From CAZJUR01 sp964549525 (GTDB taxonomy: Bacteria; Patescibacteriota; Saccharimonadia; Saccharimonadales; Saccharimonadaceae): 64,000 nucleotides of DNA. Made by a program: the position numbers and the translations under genes. Location of the stretch: assembly GCA_964549525.1 (NCBI GenBank), contig CAZJUR010000001.1, positions 1 through 64,000 on the forward strand, in the 5' to 3' direction. Shown here piece after piece: positions 16,263 through 24,822 of the stretch (position 1 is the first letter of the stretch; each line of letters opens with the position of its first letter). Below the pieces are notes generated by a model. It ran no database searches, was not told the DNA's origin, and saw nothing but the letters and a program-made list of their open reading frames with translations.

Positions 16263-17151
16263 TTGCCATCCAGTACTTAATAATATCGACCGATTCATCT
16301 ATCTTCTTCTGATCATTGCTCTCGGCTGCTTCAACGATATCGGTGATTGTTTCTATATGCTTCCAGAATCGAGCCTGGTCAAGGCTAATTGTTTTGCCGG
16401 TTTTTTCTTGGTAGAGCTGTACAGATTTTACTAAGGTATCACCCTTCTCCCACTCCCAGCAACAAAACTCTCGCTCAAGCGGACCGATACAAACATCAGT
16501 CCAGTCTATAACACCAGTTAGCTCATGTGTGACGGGATCGATCAACATATTAAACAAATGGAGATCATTATGAATTAGGGTATCTTGAATAGGGTTTGTG
16601 CCAATCGTGTCACTAAGTGCTAGTACTTTATCGGCAAACTCGTAAACTATCGGATCGAGGTCTTTAACCTCATGGATTTTACATGCCATTTCATTAAGTG
16701 GGTCGGCTGGGTCTGTAAATAACGGCACGTGTAGCTCTTTGGCAGTCTTGAGATCTATGGTCTTATGGATATCAATTATAATATCTACCCATTGCTCAAT
16801 GATCCTATCTTTTTCATCTTTACTCAAAGTATCCCATTTATCGGCCAGTAGCTCACCTTCGAGCTTTGGGTAACCAAAATAGCTCATATCTTTGGCAACA
16901 TAGAGTGGGCCTGGAATAGCTACTTTAAGTCTGCCACGAAGCAACTTCAGAATTGCCGTCTCATAACCAACGCTTTCGTCGGTATTATCCGAAACATGAT
17001 CAAAGCGAGGAATACGAAAGACAATATTGCCATTCACTTCAACAGCATCATGATGCCAGCCGGAGCCAATAAATCTCACGGAACTTATTTGGAGGTCAGG
17101 AAAATCAGATATAAGCTTCTGCTTGTATTCTTCTAGTTTTATTTCAGTCAT
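16252..17151 (-). CDS. Phosphotransferase family protein (APH(2'')/macrolide kinase-like)
   Basis: 299 residues of the APH fold. Catalytic loop DTLIHNDLHLFNMLID and metal motif LTGVIDWTDVCIGPLERE are intact, as is the N-terminal FIGSGWHHDAVEVNGNIVFRIP. The pattern is close to APH(2'') and macrolide 2'-phosphotransferases, but antibiotic specificity is inference. It leads a two-gene unit with the next kinase. The start follows TATGAT-N6-ATG without a ribosome site. Confidence 0.82.
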   Translation of the reverse strand: MTEIKLEEYKQKLISDFPDLQISSVRFIGSGWHHDAVEVNGNIVFRIPRFDHVSDNTDESVGYETAILKLLRGRLKVAIPGPLYVAKDMSYFGYPKLEGELLADKWDTLSKDEKDRIIEQWVDIIIDIHKTIDLKTAKELHVPLFTDPADPLNEMACKIHEVKDLDPIVYEFADKVLALSDTIGTNPIQDTLIHNDLHLFNMLIDPVTHELTGVIDWTDVCIGPLEREFCCWEWEKGDTLVKSVQLYQEKTGKTISLDQARFWKHIETITDIVEAAESNDQKKIDESVDIIKYWMANES

Positions 17152-17157
17152 AAGTTA

Positions 17158-17163
17158 ATCATA
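17158..17163 (-). promoter_or_regulatory. -10 box 6 bases before the kinase gene ending at 17151
   Basis: TATGAT, six bases, ATG; leaderless arrangement. Confidence 0.45.
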
Positions 17164-17403
17164 CCAAAACAATAAGTTAATTACCTCTGTTTATAAGGCC
17201 GACGAGGCACAGATGGATAGGTCATGGAACTGTATCGAGTTTCAGATTGCTCAGCCCTCATAGGAAAACAGGTCAGTTTTGGAACTATTTCTTAGGTGTT
17301 AACGGCTTAAAATCAGCCATTTTCTGTGGTTCCAACATTTATTTGTTATTTGGCAAATTGAGCGATTAGGTTCGAACTATTTAACAGATCAGGGGTGCTT
17401 TAC

Positions 17404-17437
17404 AAAAAAAGAAAGACCTGGTCTAGGAACCAGGTCT
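17404..17437 (-). terminator. Intrinsic terminator after tRNA-Asn
   Basis: AGACCTGG/CCAGGTCT stem (17430-17437 with 17414-17421) with an 8-base loop, followed by a run of mostly T on the minus strand. Confidence 0.8.
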
Positions 17438-17456
17438 ACCTCTGTTGCAAAATTTC

Positions 17457-17531
17457 TGGCTCCGGCGGCTGGATTCGAACCAGCGACATTTCGGTTAACA
17501 GCCGAACGCTCTACCGCTGAGCTACGCCGGA
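17457..17531 (-). tRNA. tRNA-Asn (GTT)
   Basis: Full cloverleaf: acceptor TCCGGCG/CGCCGGA, D-arm GCTC/GAGC, anticodon loop CTGTTAA, T-arm GCTGG-TTCGAAT-CCAGC, discriminator G and an encoded CCA (17457-17459). The preceding GIY-YIG gene ends inside its 5' arm. Confidence 0.95.
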
Positions 17532-17770
17532 ATAAATGTTTTTATGTACGCTCTTCCGTTACCTGATTTGAGTTGCTTTTCTCTCTTCAGGGCTTTAGAG
17601 CGAGTGGCTACCGACTCCTTATATATCAGTACCCATTCACCCTCAAACCGAGCTGTGTAACCTTTAAAGATATGGTTATTATGTTGTGATATACGTCGAT
17701 CCAAGTTGATTGTTTGGCCAATGTATATTTTATTGCACGTTATGTTGTACAAAGCATACACCCAAAACAT
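17522..17770 (-). CDS. Small GIY-YIG nuclease family protein inserted at tRNA-Asn
   Basis: An 82-residue single-domain GIY-YIG protein: VYALYNITCNKIYIGQT (both signature tripeptide positions), DRRISQHN, and the C-terminal KALKREKQLKSGNGRAYIK typical of the small SLX/YhbQ-like group. Its last codons and TAG stop are the first bases of the intact tRNA-Asn. A truncated tRNA-Asn copy lies immediately upstream. The start at 17770 (MFWVYALYN) has its own TATAAT exactly 6 bases upstream. Whether it is a homing-type element or a captured repair nuclease is open. Confidence 0.85.
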   Translation of the reverse strand: MFWVYALYNITCNKIYIGQTINLDRRISQHNNHIFKGYTARFEGEWVLIYKESVATRSKALKREKQLKSGNGRAYIKTFIPA

Positions 17771-17776
17771 AGCTTT

Positions 17777-17782
17777 ATTATA
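17777..17782 (-). promoter_or_regulatory. -10 box 6 bases before the GIY-YIG gene
   Basis: TATAAT, AAAGCT, ATG; sits right after the truncated tRNA copy. Confidence 0.55.
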
Positions 17783-17785
17783 AAA

Positions 17786-17823
17786 CGCTCTACCTCCGCT
17801 GTACAGCGGAGAGCTATGCCGGA
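17786..17823 (-). pseudogene. Truncated tRNA-Asn 5' end with altered D-loop
   Basis: TCCGGCATAGCTC then, after a different D-loop, TAGAGCG: 19 of 20 compared bases match the 5' half of the intact tRNA-Asn. The D-loop region holds a 16-base perfect palindrome (TCCGCTGTACAGCGGA). Similarity stops before the anticodon stem, so no tRNA can form. Confidence 0.75.
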
Positions 17824-17835
17824 ATACACTGATAC

Positions 17836-17864
17836 AGTATATAATTTTCCCTTGCAAGCGTCAA
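17836..17864 (-). promoter_or_regulatory. Promoter ahead of the truncated tRNA copy
   Basis: TTGACG (17859-17864), 17-base spacer, TATACT (17836-17841). This looks like the original tRNA-Asn promoter; it now precedes the truncated copy, the GIY-YIG gene and the intact tRNA. Confidence 0.7.
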
Positions 17865-17909
17865 CGAAATTTTATTGATCTAAACAGTGGCTCAAGATAA
17901 AAATTGTGC

Positions 17910-17915
17910 TATAAT
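17910..17915 (+). promoter_or_regulatory. -10 box of the giant surface protein gene
   Basis: TATAAT with a predicted leader of about 40 bases before the GTG at 17961. Confidence 0.45.
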
Positions 17916-17960
17916 CATAGACAAAGCGTAAGGGGTATACGTTATAGGGAAATAAAACAC

Positions 17961-20900
17961 GTGAATAAGTATTATCGAAATGCACACCACATAATCCGAT
18001 TTATGTATCGCGTTTTTCGATATAGTTCCCAAAAATTAAGAAAATACTCCGTTAAAATTGCTAAGCACTCCCATCACCACCTCGCTCGACGGCCGCATCA
18101 TTATCTGATGAAAAAAAATCGTCACTATAATAAGTGGCATTCCTGGAATAAACACAAACATGTCCACTATGGCATCTTGGGCGTCTATCTTTTTTCGGTC
18201 AGTTTTTTGCTCTTTTCTACTTATACCCGAATACAGGCATTGTCTGATCTAACAGATACATGGAACTTCAATACACCGTCAGATTATACAATCGACAGTG
18301 GGCTCGAATTTAATAGCAATGCGGTACGGATGAAAGCACAAGAATATACTTCTGATGCCAATACCGCCGCTTTATACCATTTTAATGAAACAAGTGGTAC
18401 GTCAGTTGCTGATAGTTCGCCAAACGGTAATACTGGTACAACTTCAGGAAGTCCTACATGGAGTGTCGGTACCATGAATAATGCCTTAATGCTGAATGGG
18501 ACAACTCAGAATGTCTCCATTCCAGACAGTTCTTCCCTATCTTTAGGCAGTCAACAGACAGTCGAGGGATGGATTAAGCCAAGCACGACTTTTAACAATA
18601 ATGCCAATAATTATCAGACTATTTTTGACAAAGGCTCCTCAAAAATGTACCTCGACAATACCACCGGTAAACTCGCATATGAGGTACAGAATTCCGGTAG
18701 CAATACATGGACCCGAACTACTGATAGTCGCGGTCAAAACGGCGGTTGGAACACAGAAGCATCTGTGATTGAATCACAGGTCACAAACGGTAGTGATATA
18801 TACGTAGGTACTTCTCTAATTACAGGTTCAGCCGATGTATGGCGTCGTGCTGGTACGACTTGGACAAAAGTTGGTGGTGATGGCGTTAATTCAAGCTGGA
18901 ATGCTTTAACGTATGAAGGTGTGTACGCACTCGCTGTCTGGGGAACAGATCTGTATGCAGGTCTAGGTTTAAATGCAGGCGATGGTGAGGTTTGGCGATG
19001 TTCACTCACAACCAATTGTTCGTCGTGGACAAAAGTTGGTGGTGATGGCGTAGGACCTACAAGTTCGCATGAAGCAGTTCGAAAACTTGTTGTACATTCT
19101 GGTGCCCTCTTTGCTGCTACTGGGGATACAGCCGGAGATGGAGACGTCTATAGATACGATGGTACAAGCTGGAGTCAGATTGGTGGGGATGGAATCAATA
19201 GTAGCTGGGCAGCAGCAACCTATGAAAAAGTTGAAACATTAACCTCTGATGGCACCTATTTATACGCTGGACTTGGTCTAACCGCTGGTGATGCGGAGGT
19301 ATGGCGATGGAATGGAACAGCCTGGACGAAAATTGGCGGAGATGCGGTTAATAGCAGCTGGGCTGATGCCACATATGAATCTGTTTTTGGTTTAACAGCT
19401 TTTGGCGGAAATGTTTATGCGAGTCTCGGCGTAAGTACTGGTGATGCGGAGGTATGGCGATGGAATGGAACAGCCTGGACGAAAATTGGCGGAGATGCGG
19501 TTAATAGCAGCTGGGCGAACACTACTTATGAAGCAGCTCAATCGATTACTAATGACGGCACTAATTTGTATGTCGGACTTGGAGCAAGTAGTGGTGATGG
19601 CGAGGTATGGCAATGGAATGGGACTACATGGTCGAAGATTGGTGGCGATAGTGTCAACAATGGTTTTAACGCATCAGTTGTTCAATCATTGCAATATGAT
19701 TCAGTAAATAATCGCCTTCTAGCTGGTGTATACCATAGCGTGGGAGCTACTGAATGGTCATATTCAGGCGGTAGTTGGACCATGGTAGGAGGAGTTGGCG
19801 TGGGAAACAGTTGGTCTCCCTATAATATGGGTACTGTTACCGCAATGGCTTCTCATGGTGGCAAACAGTATATTGGACTAGGTGCACTACAAGGCACGGC
19901 ACTCGTATATGAATACGATGGTACTTCCTATAAGTTGGTTGGTGGAAATGGATTTAATAATAGCTGGCCATATAGTGCTGATGGAATATATGAAGCAGTT
20001 CAGTCAATGGTTAGTTTTAATGGGCAATTGTATGTTGGTTTAGGACAAACATCTGGTGATGGAGAGGTGTGGCGATGGGATGGAACCACGTGGATAAAAG
20101 TTGGTGGTGATGGGGTTAATAGTAGTTGGGCTGTGGCAAATTATGTTTCTTCATTCTCAACGTGGAATGGAAAACTTTATGCTGCAGTTTTTGGAGCTGG
20201 CACGGCTGGATATATATTTGAGTATAATGGCTCGACGTGGACAAATAAGGGTGGTGGCACAGGGAATGTAAATGGACTCGTTAATGGTGCATATAGTGGT
20301 CCCCTCTCAATTATTCCCTACAACGATAAGCTCTGCGCAGGCTTTGGAACGAGCGCTAATCAAGCTGATGTGTGGTGTTGGACTGGCACCGGAAACTGGG
20401 TACAAATTGGTGGAGATGGTATCAATAGTAGCTGGAATAGTGCCGACACTGCAATCTTTTCATTAGGTGTTTATAACGGCAAATTAATTGCTGGTACATC
20501 AGATGATGCTAATCGTGATCCAGGTATTTGGAGCTATAACGGCACGAGCTGGACACGAATTGGCGGAAATAGTGTTAACACTTCTTGGGCGGATGGAAAT
20601 TATTATCGAGTAAACTCAATGGCTGTATATAATGGCGAGCTATTTGTAGGATTTGGTTATAGCTCAAATACTGGCCATATATGGAAATGGAATGATAGTT
20701 CTTGGCAGCAAGTTGGGGGTGATAATCTTAATGGCGGCTGGAGTACCACCATTGAATCTATTCGGGCTCTAAATGTTTTTAAAGGAAAGTTATATGCAGG
20801 ATTAGGTGATTCAGGGTCGATAGATGCTCAGGTTTATTCGTATGGTAATAATGCGTATATCGAATCTTCAACTGCTAGCTTTGACACAAATTGGCGTCAT

Positions 20901-23900
20901 GTAGCTGCTACTTTTAATGGAGCCACTATGAAGCTTTACATAAATGGTGTTGAAGACGCTTCAGCTAATACAAGCGCTACAGCAGTTGATAATTCTCTTC
21001 CTCTGTTGGTGGGTACAAGCTATGGTAGTTATCGAGATGGAACTGGTAGTGATCGTTTTGCAGGCTCGATTGATGAGTTCCGCTTTAGTAATAACGCACG
21101 CACAAGCTTTACGTCAAAGCCGTACTCAGCAACATCACAAATAATTACTCTCAATACAGCTATCAGAAAAAGTGGCGTATGGCATTGGGATGATTTTACA
21201 ACCTCCGAAACTCTCAATGGAGGAACGATTGTTTATCGTTTATCATCGGATGATGGAGCGAGTTGGCAATACTGGGATGGAGCAGCATGGCAAACCTCAA
21301 ATAACATTACACAAGCCAACAGTGCCGCTGATATATCTAGTCATATTGCTACTTTCCCTGTTACCTTTAATGGTCTAAAATGGCAAGCAATTTTGATGAG
21401 TAACGGCGATCAACGTGTACAGCTCAATAATGTCACTGTTAATGCTACTTCAGACTTATTTACACCAACTACGAACGCATCTTCGATCGCGGCCTCGAAA
21501 GCGCAGGGCGGAAGTACTCTCGCTGCAAATGCTTGGACAAATGGCTCTTCACCATATTTTAGTTGGACCGCCGGAGCTGATAATGAATCGGGTATTAAAG
21601 GATACTGTTTATATCTCGGTACGGACAATACGGCTGACCCAGTCACCACAAAAGGTTTGCTCGGTAATAGTCCACAAACTACTGGTGGCAACTGTCAGTT
21701 TCTCGTAAATACTCTGAATGTCGACTTGGCAACCTCAGGTTACATTCAGACACCCATGACAACGAGTAACACACCCTACTATTTGCGCATTAAAGCATTA
21801 GATAATGCTGGAAATGCAACAACTTCAGCCATACAATTTGCCTATAAATTTGATAATACCGCTCCATCAAACCCTGCCTTTATTACTGCCCCGTCCGGAT
21901 TTATCAACACTAAAGATGTAACGCTCACCTGGCCATCATCGGGAGGAAATGCAGCTGCAGATAGTCATTCCGGTCTCGCAGGTCTCCAATATAAAATCGG
22001 AAATACAACATGGTATGGAGAAAATCATACAGGAAGCGGTGATAATAGTGATCTATTAATAAACGACGGATCTTATACCACACAGGATCCACCAGATTAC
22101 GATAATTTAGTAGATGGAATCAATACAGTGTATTTTCGTACGTGGGATGCTGCTGGCAACGTATCCTCTACTCCAGTGACTGCCGCTATTAAATTAAACA
22201 CTTCCGGCGCACCGTCGGAACCACTTTCACTGGCAGCCACACCAACTACAAACACCACGAACTCATTTTCATTTGACTGGGACGAACCCACTACCTACGT
22301 CGGAAATGCCAACCAAATTACGTATTGTTACACGATCAATACATTACCGACTGCCAGTAACTGTACGTACACTTCCGGTGGTGTCACTGCACTAGGAGCT
22401 GGACCATATGCCACTCAACCAGGTACTAATACCTTTTACGTAGTTGCACGCGATGAATCAAGTAATATTAATTATGCCAATTATGCCAGTACTACTTTTA
22501 CGGCTAACACACCTTCGCCTGGTATTCCGCTTAATACTGATATCGTAGATGTATCGGTTAAATCAACAAGTAATTGGCGTCTGGCTATCACATGGGATGC
22601 CCCATCAAATGTCGGTGCCGGAATTGCAAATTATAAAGTATATCGATCAACAGACAATACATCGTTTAGCCCAGTTGGTAGTAGTTCAAGTACCACCTAT
22701 ATTGACTCGGGATTAAGTCAGCAGCTGTATTATTACAGAGTCAAAGCCTGTGATAGCACAAACAATTGTGGAGCTGACAGTACTGTTGTGAGTGAAACAC
22801 CGACCGGTAAATTCACCTCGCCAGCCGCTATCGTAGCCGAACCGGAAGTCAGTAATATTACCACGCGTAAAGCACGTATTAGCTGGAGTACTGATCGTCC
22901 GAGCGATTCTAAAATTGCAATTGGAACGAATAGTGGTCAATATAGCGGTTCAGAAATTTCTTCGTCACAACAAGTCAGCGCTCACACTATTGAGCTGGAT
23001 AATTTGAGTGCTGGTACCACCTATTATTACGTAGCGAAATGGACCGATGAAGATGGTAATACAGGTGTCTCACAAGAATTCACTTTCCGCACCTCCCCTG
23101 CTCCATCTCTCAAAGAAGTTGATGTGAGTAATGTCGGTTTATCTTCAGCCGCTATTCAGTTCACCTCAAGACAGGCTCATAAAGTAGATATAATTTATGG
23201 CTCGTCCGAATCATTTGGTGGAATTATTAGCTTAAATACATCTCCAGTTGAATCCACCTATTCGCCATCGCTCAGTGGCTTGCAGGATGGCACCAAATAC
23301 TTTTACAAACTTATTACTTATGACAATGAGAATAATAAGTATGAGAGTAGTATTTACTCCTTTACAACACTTGCTCGACCAAAAATAACTAACCTCCGCT
23401 TCCAGCCTATCGAAGGTGAACCGACCAGCACCCAAAAAGTCACATGGACTACTAATGTGGCAGCAAATAGTACGGTGACATATGGTCGTGTGAATGATGG
23501 TACAGTCGATATTCAGGACTCTAAACTCACTACCGAGCATGAGGTAATTATTAAGGATCTCATCGATGATAGTAATTACACGTTAATCGCCCAATCTCGC
23601 GATGCAAATGGTAATCTAGCCGTATCAGATAAGCAAACCTTTAAGACGGCTCTAGACACTCGTCCGCCGAAAGTAACTGATGTTACTGTCGAGTCGTCGA
23701 TTCGCGGTGCTGGGGCCGAAGCGAGAGGTCAAGTCATCATATCGTGGAAAACTGACGAACCTGCGACGAGTCAAGTTGCCTATGCCGAAGGATCTGGGGC
23801 TACATCATTTAACAATAAATCTGCGGAAGATAATGATCTCTCAACAGAACATTTAGTTATTGTGTCTGATCTACCTACGTCACGCGTCTATAGCGTTCAA

Positions 23901-24026
23901 CCGGTTTCAAAAGATCGTTCCAACAACACCAGCAAAGGTGAGACACAGTCTGCCATTATTGGAAGAGCTTCGGATGATATCTTAACCATTGTCTTTAATA
24001 CACTTAAACGAGTGTTTGGGTATTAA
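17961..24026 (+). CDS. Giant surface protein: LamG domain split by a 14-repeat beta-propeller region, then FN3-like domains
   Basis: About 2021 residues. A very basic, His-rich N-terminus precedes one membrane segment (HYGILGVYLFSVSFLLFSTY, about 70-90), so the rest is outside the cell. Residues about 132-252 are the first half of a LamG/concanavalin-like domain (AALYHFNETSG); its second half (WRHVAATFNGATMKLYINGVEDA) appears only at about 968-1045. Between them are about 14 repeats of roughly 51 residues with the pattern VGGDGVNSSW, LYAGLG, GDGEVWRWNGTTWTK. The remainder holds Ig/FN3-like modules (TYYYVAKWTDEDGNTG). GTG start follows AGGGAAAT. No LPXTG motif is seen at the C-terminus. Likely adhesion or host contact (inference). 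Confidence 0.88.
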   Translation: MNKYYRNAHHIIRFMYRVFRYSSQKLRKYSVKIAKHSHHHLARRPHHYLMKKNRHYNKWHSWNKHKHVHYGILGVYLFSVSFLLFSTYTRIQALSDLTDTWNFNTPSDYTIDSGLEFNSNAVRMKAQEYTSDANTAALYHFNETSGTSVADSSPNGNTGTTSGSPTWSVGTMNNALMLNGTTQNVSIPDSSSLSLGSQQTVEGWIKPSTTFNNNANNYQTIFDKGSSKMYLDNTTGKLAYEVQNSGSNTWTRTTDSRGQNGGWNTEASVIESQVTNGSDIYVGTSLITGSADVWRRAGTTWTKVGGDGVNSSWNALTYEGVYALAVWGTDLYAGLGLNAGDGEVWRCSLTTNCSSWTKVGGDGVGPTSSHEAVRKLVVHSGALFAATGDTAGDGDVYRYDGTSWSQIGGDGINSSWAAATYEKVETLTSDGTYLYAGLGLTAGDAEVWRWNGTAWTKIGGDAVNSSWADATYESVFGLTAFGGNVYASLGVSTGDAEVWRWNGTAWTKIGGDAVNSSWANTTYEAAQSITNDGTNLYVGLGASSGDGEVWQWNGTTWSKIGGDSVNNGFNASVVQSLQYDSVNNRLLAGVYHSVGATEWSYSGGSWTMVGGVGVGNSWSPYNMGTVTAMASHGGKQYIGLGALQGTALVYEYDGTSYKLVGGNGFNNSWPYSADGIYEAVQSMVSFNGQLYVGLGQTSGDGEVWRWDGTTWIKVGGDGVNSSWAVANYVSSFSTWNGKLYAAVFGAGTAGYIFEYNGSTWTNKGGGTGNVNGLVNGAYSGPLSIIPYNDKLCAGFGTSANQADVWCWTGTGNWVQIGGDGINSSWNSADTAIFSLGVYNGKLIAGTSDDANRDPGIWSYNGTSWTRIGGNSVNTSWADGNYYRVNSMAVYNGELFVGFGYSSNTGHIWKWNDSSWQQVGGDNLNGGWSTTIESIRALNVFKGKLYAGLGDSGSIDAQVYSYGNNAYIESSTASFDTNWRHVAATFNGATMKLYINGVEDASANTSATAVDNSLPLLVGTSYGSYRDGTGSDRFAGSIDEFRFSNNARTSFTSKPYSATSQIITLNTAIRKSGVWHWDDFTTSETLNGGTIVYRLSSDDGASWQYWDGAAWQTSNNITQANSAADISSHIATFPVTFNGLKWQAILMSNGDQRVQLNNVTVNATSDLFTPTTNASSIAASKAQGGSTLAANAWTNGSSPYFSWTAGADNESGIKGYCLYLGTDNTADPVTTKGLLGNSPQTTGGNCQFLVNTLNVDLATSGYIQTPMTTSNTPYYLRIKALDNAGNATTSAIQFAYKFDNTAPSNPAFITAPSGFINTKDVTLTWPSSGGNAAADSHSGLAGLQYKIGNTTWYGENHTGSGDNSDLLINDGSYTTQDPPDYDNLVDGINTVYFRTWDAAGNVSSTPVTAAIKLNTSGAPSEPLSLAATPTTNTTNSFSFDWDEPTTYVGNANQITYCYTINTLPTASNCTYTSGGVTALGAGPYATQPGTNTFYVVARDESSNINYANYASTTFTANTPSPGIPLNTDIVDVSVKSTSNWRLAITWDAPSNVGAGIANYKVYRSTDNTSFSPVGSSSSTTYIDSGLSQQLYYYRVKACDSTNNCGADSTVVSETPTGKFTSPAAIVAEPEVSNITTRKARISWSTDRPSDSKIAIGTNSGQYSGSEISSSQQVSAHTIELDNLSAGTTYYYVAKWTDEDGNTGVSQEFTFRTSPAPSLKEVDVSNVGLSSAAIQFTSRQAHKVDIIYGSSESFGGIISLNTSPVESTYSPSLSGLQDGTKYFYKLITYDNENNKYESSIYSFTTLARPKITNLRFQPIEGEPTSTQKVTWTTNVAANSTVTYGRVNDGTVDIQDSKLTTEHEVIIKDLIDDSNYTLIAQSRDANGNLAVSDKQTFKTALDTRPPKVTDVTVESSIRGAGAEARGQVIISWKTDEPATSQVAYAEGSGATSFNNKSAEDNDLSTEHLVIVSDLPTSRVYSVQPVSKDRSNNTSKGETQSAIIGRASDDILTIVFNTLKRVFGY
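19285..19363 (+). repeat. 79-bp exact direct repeat, copy 1 (propeller repeats)
   Basis: Identical to 19438-19516, offset 153 bases (51 codons), within the giant surface protein gene. Confidence 0.9.
19438..19516 (+). repeat. 79-bp exact direct repeat, copy 2
   Basis: Identical to 19285-19363; other propeller repeats are diverged, so this pair is recent or converted. Confidence 0.9.
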
Positions 24027-24039
24027 AGGAGACATACGG

Positions 24040-24822
24040 GTGGAAAAAAAAGTTTTTATCTCTGTATCGGATATTGATCAAGAGTTTGTTACTGGAGATG
24101 AAAATATTCCTGTACTGAAGAAAGTGAATTGTAAAATTCTAGAAAATTCATTTACGATTATCTATGGGGCATCCGGAAGTGGTAAATCAACACTCCTCAA
24201 CATTCTCAGTGGTCTTCAAAAGCCAAGTTCAGGAACAGTCTTATTTAATGATGAAAATATTTATAGTTTGTCACCAGATCAAATTGCTCATTTTCGTGCA
24301 AATAAAATCGGTATCGTGTATCAAACAAACTATTGGGTAAAAAGTCTAAATGTCCTTGAAAATGTTTCCATGCCACTCTTTTTTCTGGGTTATAATCGCA
24401 AGAAAGCAAAGGCACTTGCTATGCATGCGCTCGAGCGTATCAATATGGGTTCATACGCAAACAAATTTCCGATCAATCTATCGGGTGGTGAGCAGCAACG
24501 TGTTGCGCTAGCACGTGCACTAGTTAATGATCCTCTCTTTATTATCGCCGATGAGCCAACAGGTAGTTTAGACAGTAAAAATGGCGCTCAAGTCATGCAA
24601 GTATTAGAACAAGCACAGGATGAATTTAAACGAACAGTTATCCTAGTCACTCATAATATGGAATATTTGCCGCTAGCTGATAGTCTCATTCATATTGAAG
24701 ATGGTCAGGTAACGACTATGGAAGGTCGATCGATTAAAGAAACAACTGATGAGCTGATCGAAGCAACTCGTACAAGAATTAATGAACTTACACGGATTAA
24801 ACACCATGTCAACCAAATTTAA
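24040..24822 (+). CDS. ABC transporter ATP-binding protein (MacB/LolD type)
   Basis: A 260-residue ATPase with YGASGSGKSTLLNIL (Walker A), LSGGEQQRVALARAL (signature) and LFIIADEPTGSLDS (Walker B), the spacing and DEPTG wording of the MacB/LolD/FtsE class. GTG start at 24040 with an AAAGGAG site beginning in the stop codon of the giant protein gene, so both are probably one transcript. Overlaps the permease gene by 17 bases. It likely powers extrusion or release of a surface or peptide substrate. Confidence 0.92.
   Translation: MEKKVFISVSDIDQEFVTGDENIPVLKKVNCKILENSFTIIYGASGSGKSTLLNILSGLQKPSSGTVLFNDENIYSLSPDQIAHFRANKIGIVYQTNYWVKSLNVLENVSMPLFFLGYNRKKAKALAMHALERINMGSYANKFPINLSGGEQQRVALARALVNDPLFIIADEPTGSLDSKNGAQVMQVLEQAQDEFKRTVILVTHNMEYLPLADSLIHIEDGQVTTMEGRSIKETTDELIEATRTRINELTRIKHHVNQI

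Larger units (their letters stand above)
17152..17456. other. Gene-free stretch of about 300 bases
   Basis: No coding frame or RNA family is visible. It contains the kinase promoter box (17158-17163), a nested inverted repeat (TTGGAAC 17279-17285 with GTTCCAA 17329-17335) and the terminator of the tRNA-Asn transcript. Confidence 0.5.

Noticed and set aside
17457..17823. Group I intron with a GIY-YIG homing endonuclease in tRNA-Asn
   Set aside because: The downstream tRNA is complete and the upstream copy is an extra fragment, so the tRNA is duplicated and not split; 250 bases hold only the protein gene and no intron core.
17904..17960. TTG start 19 codons upstream for the giant surface protein
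   Set aside because: It overlaps the TATAAT box at 17910-17915, so it would lie upstream of the transcript start; GTG at 17961 is preferred.
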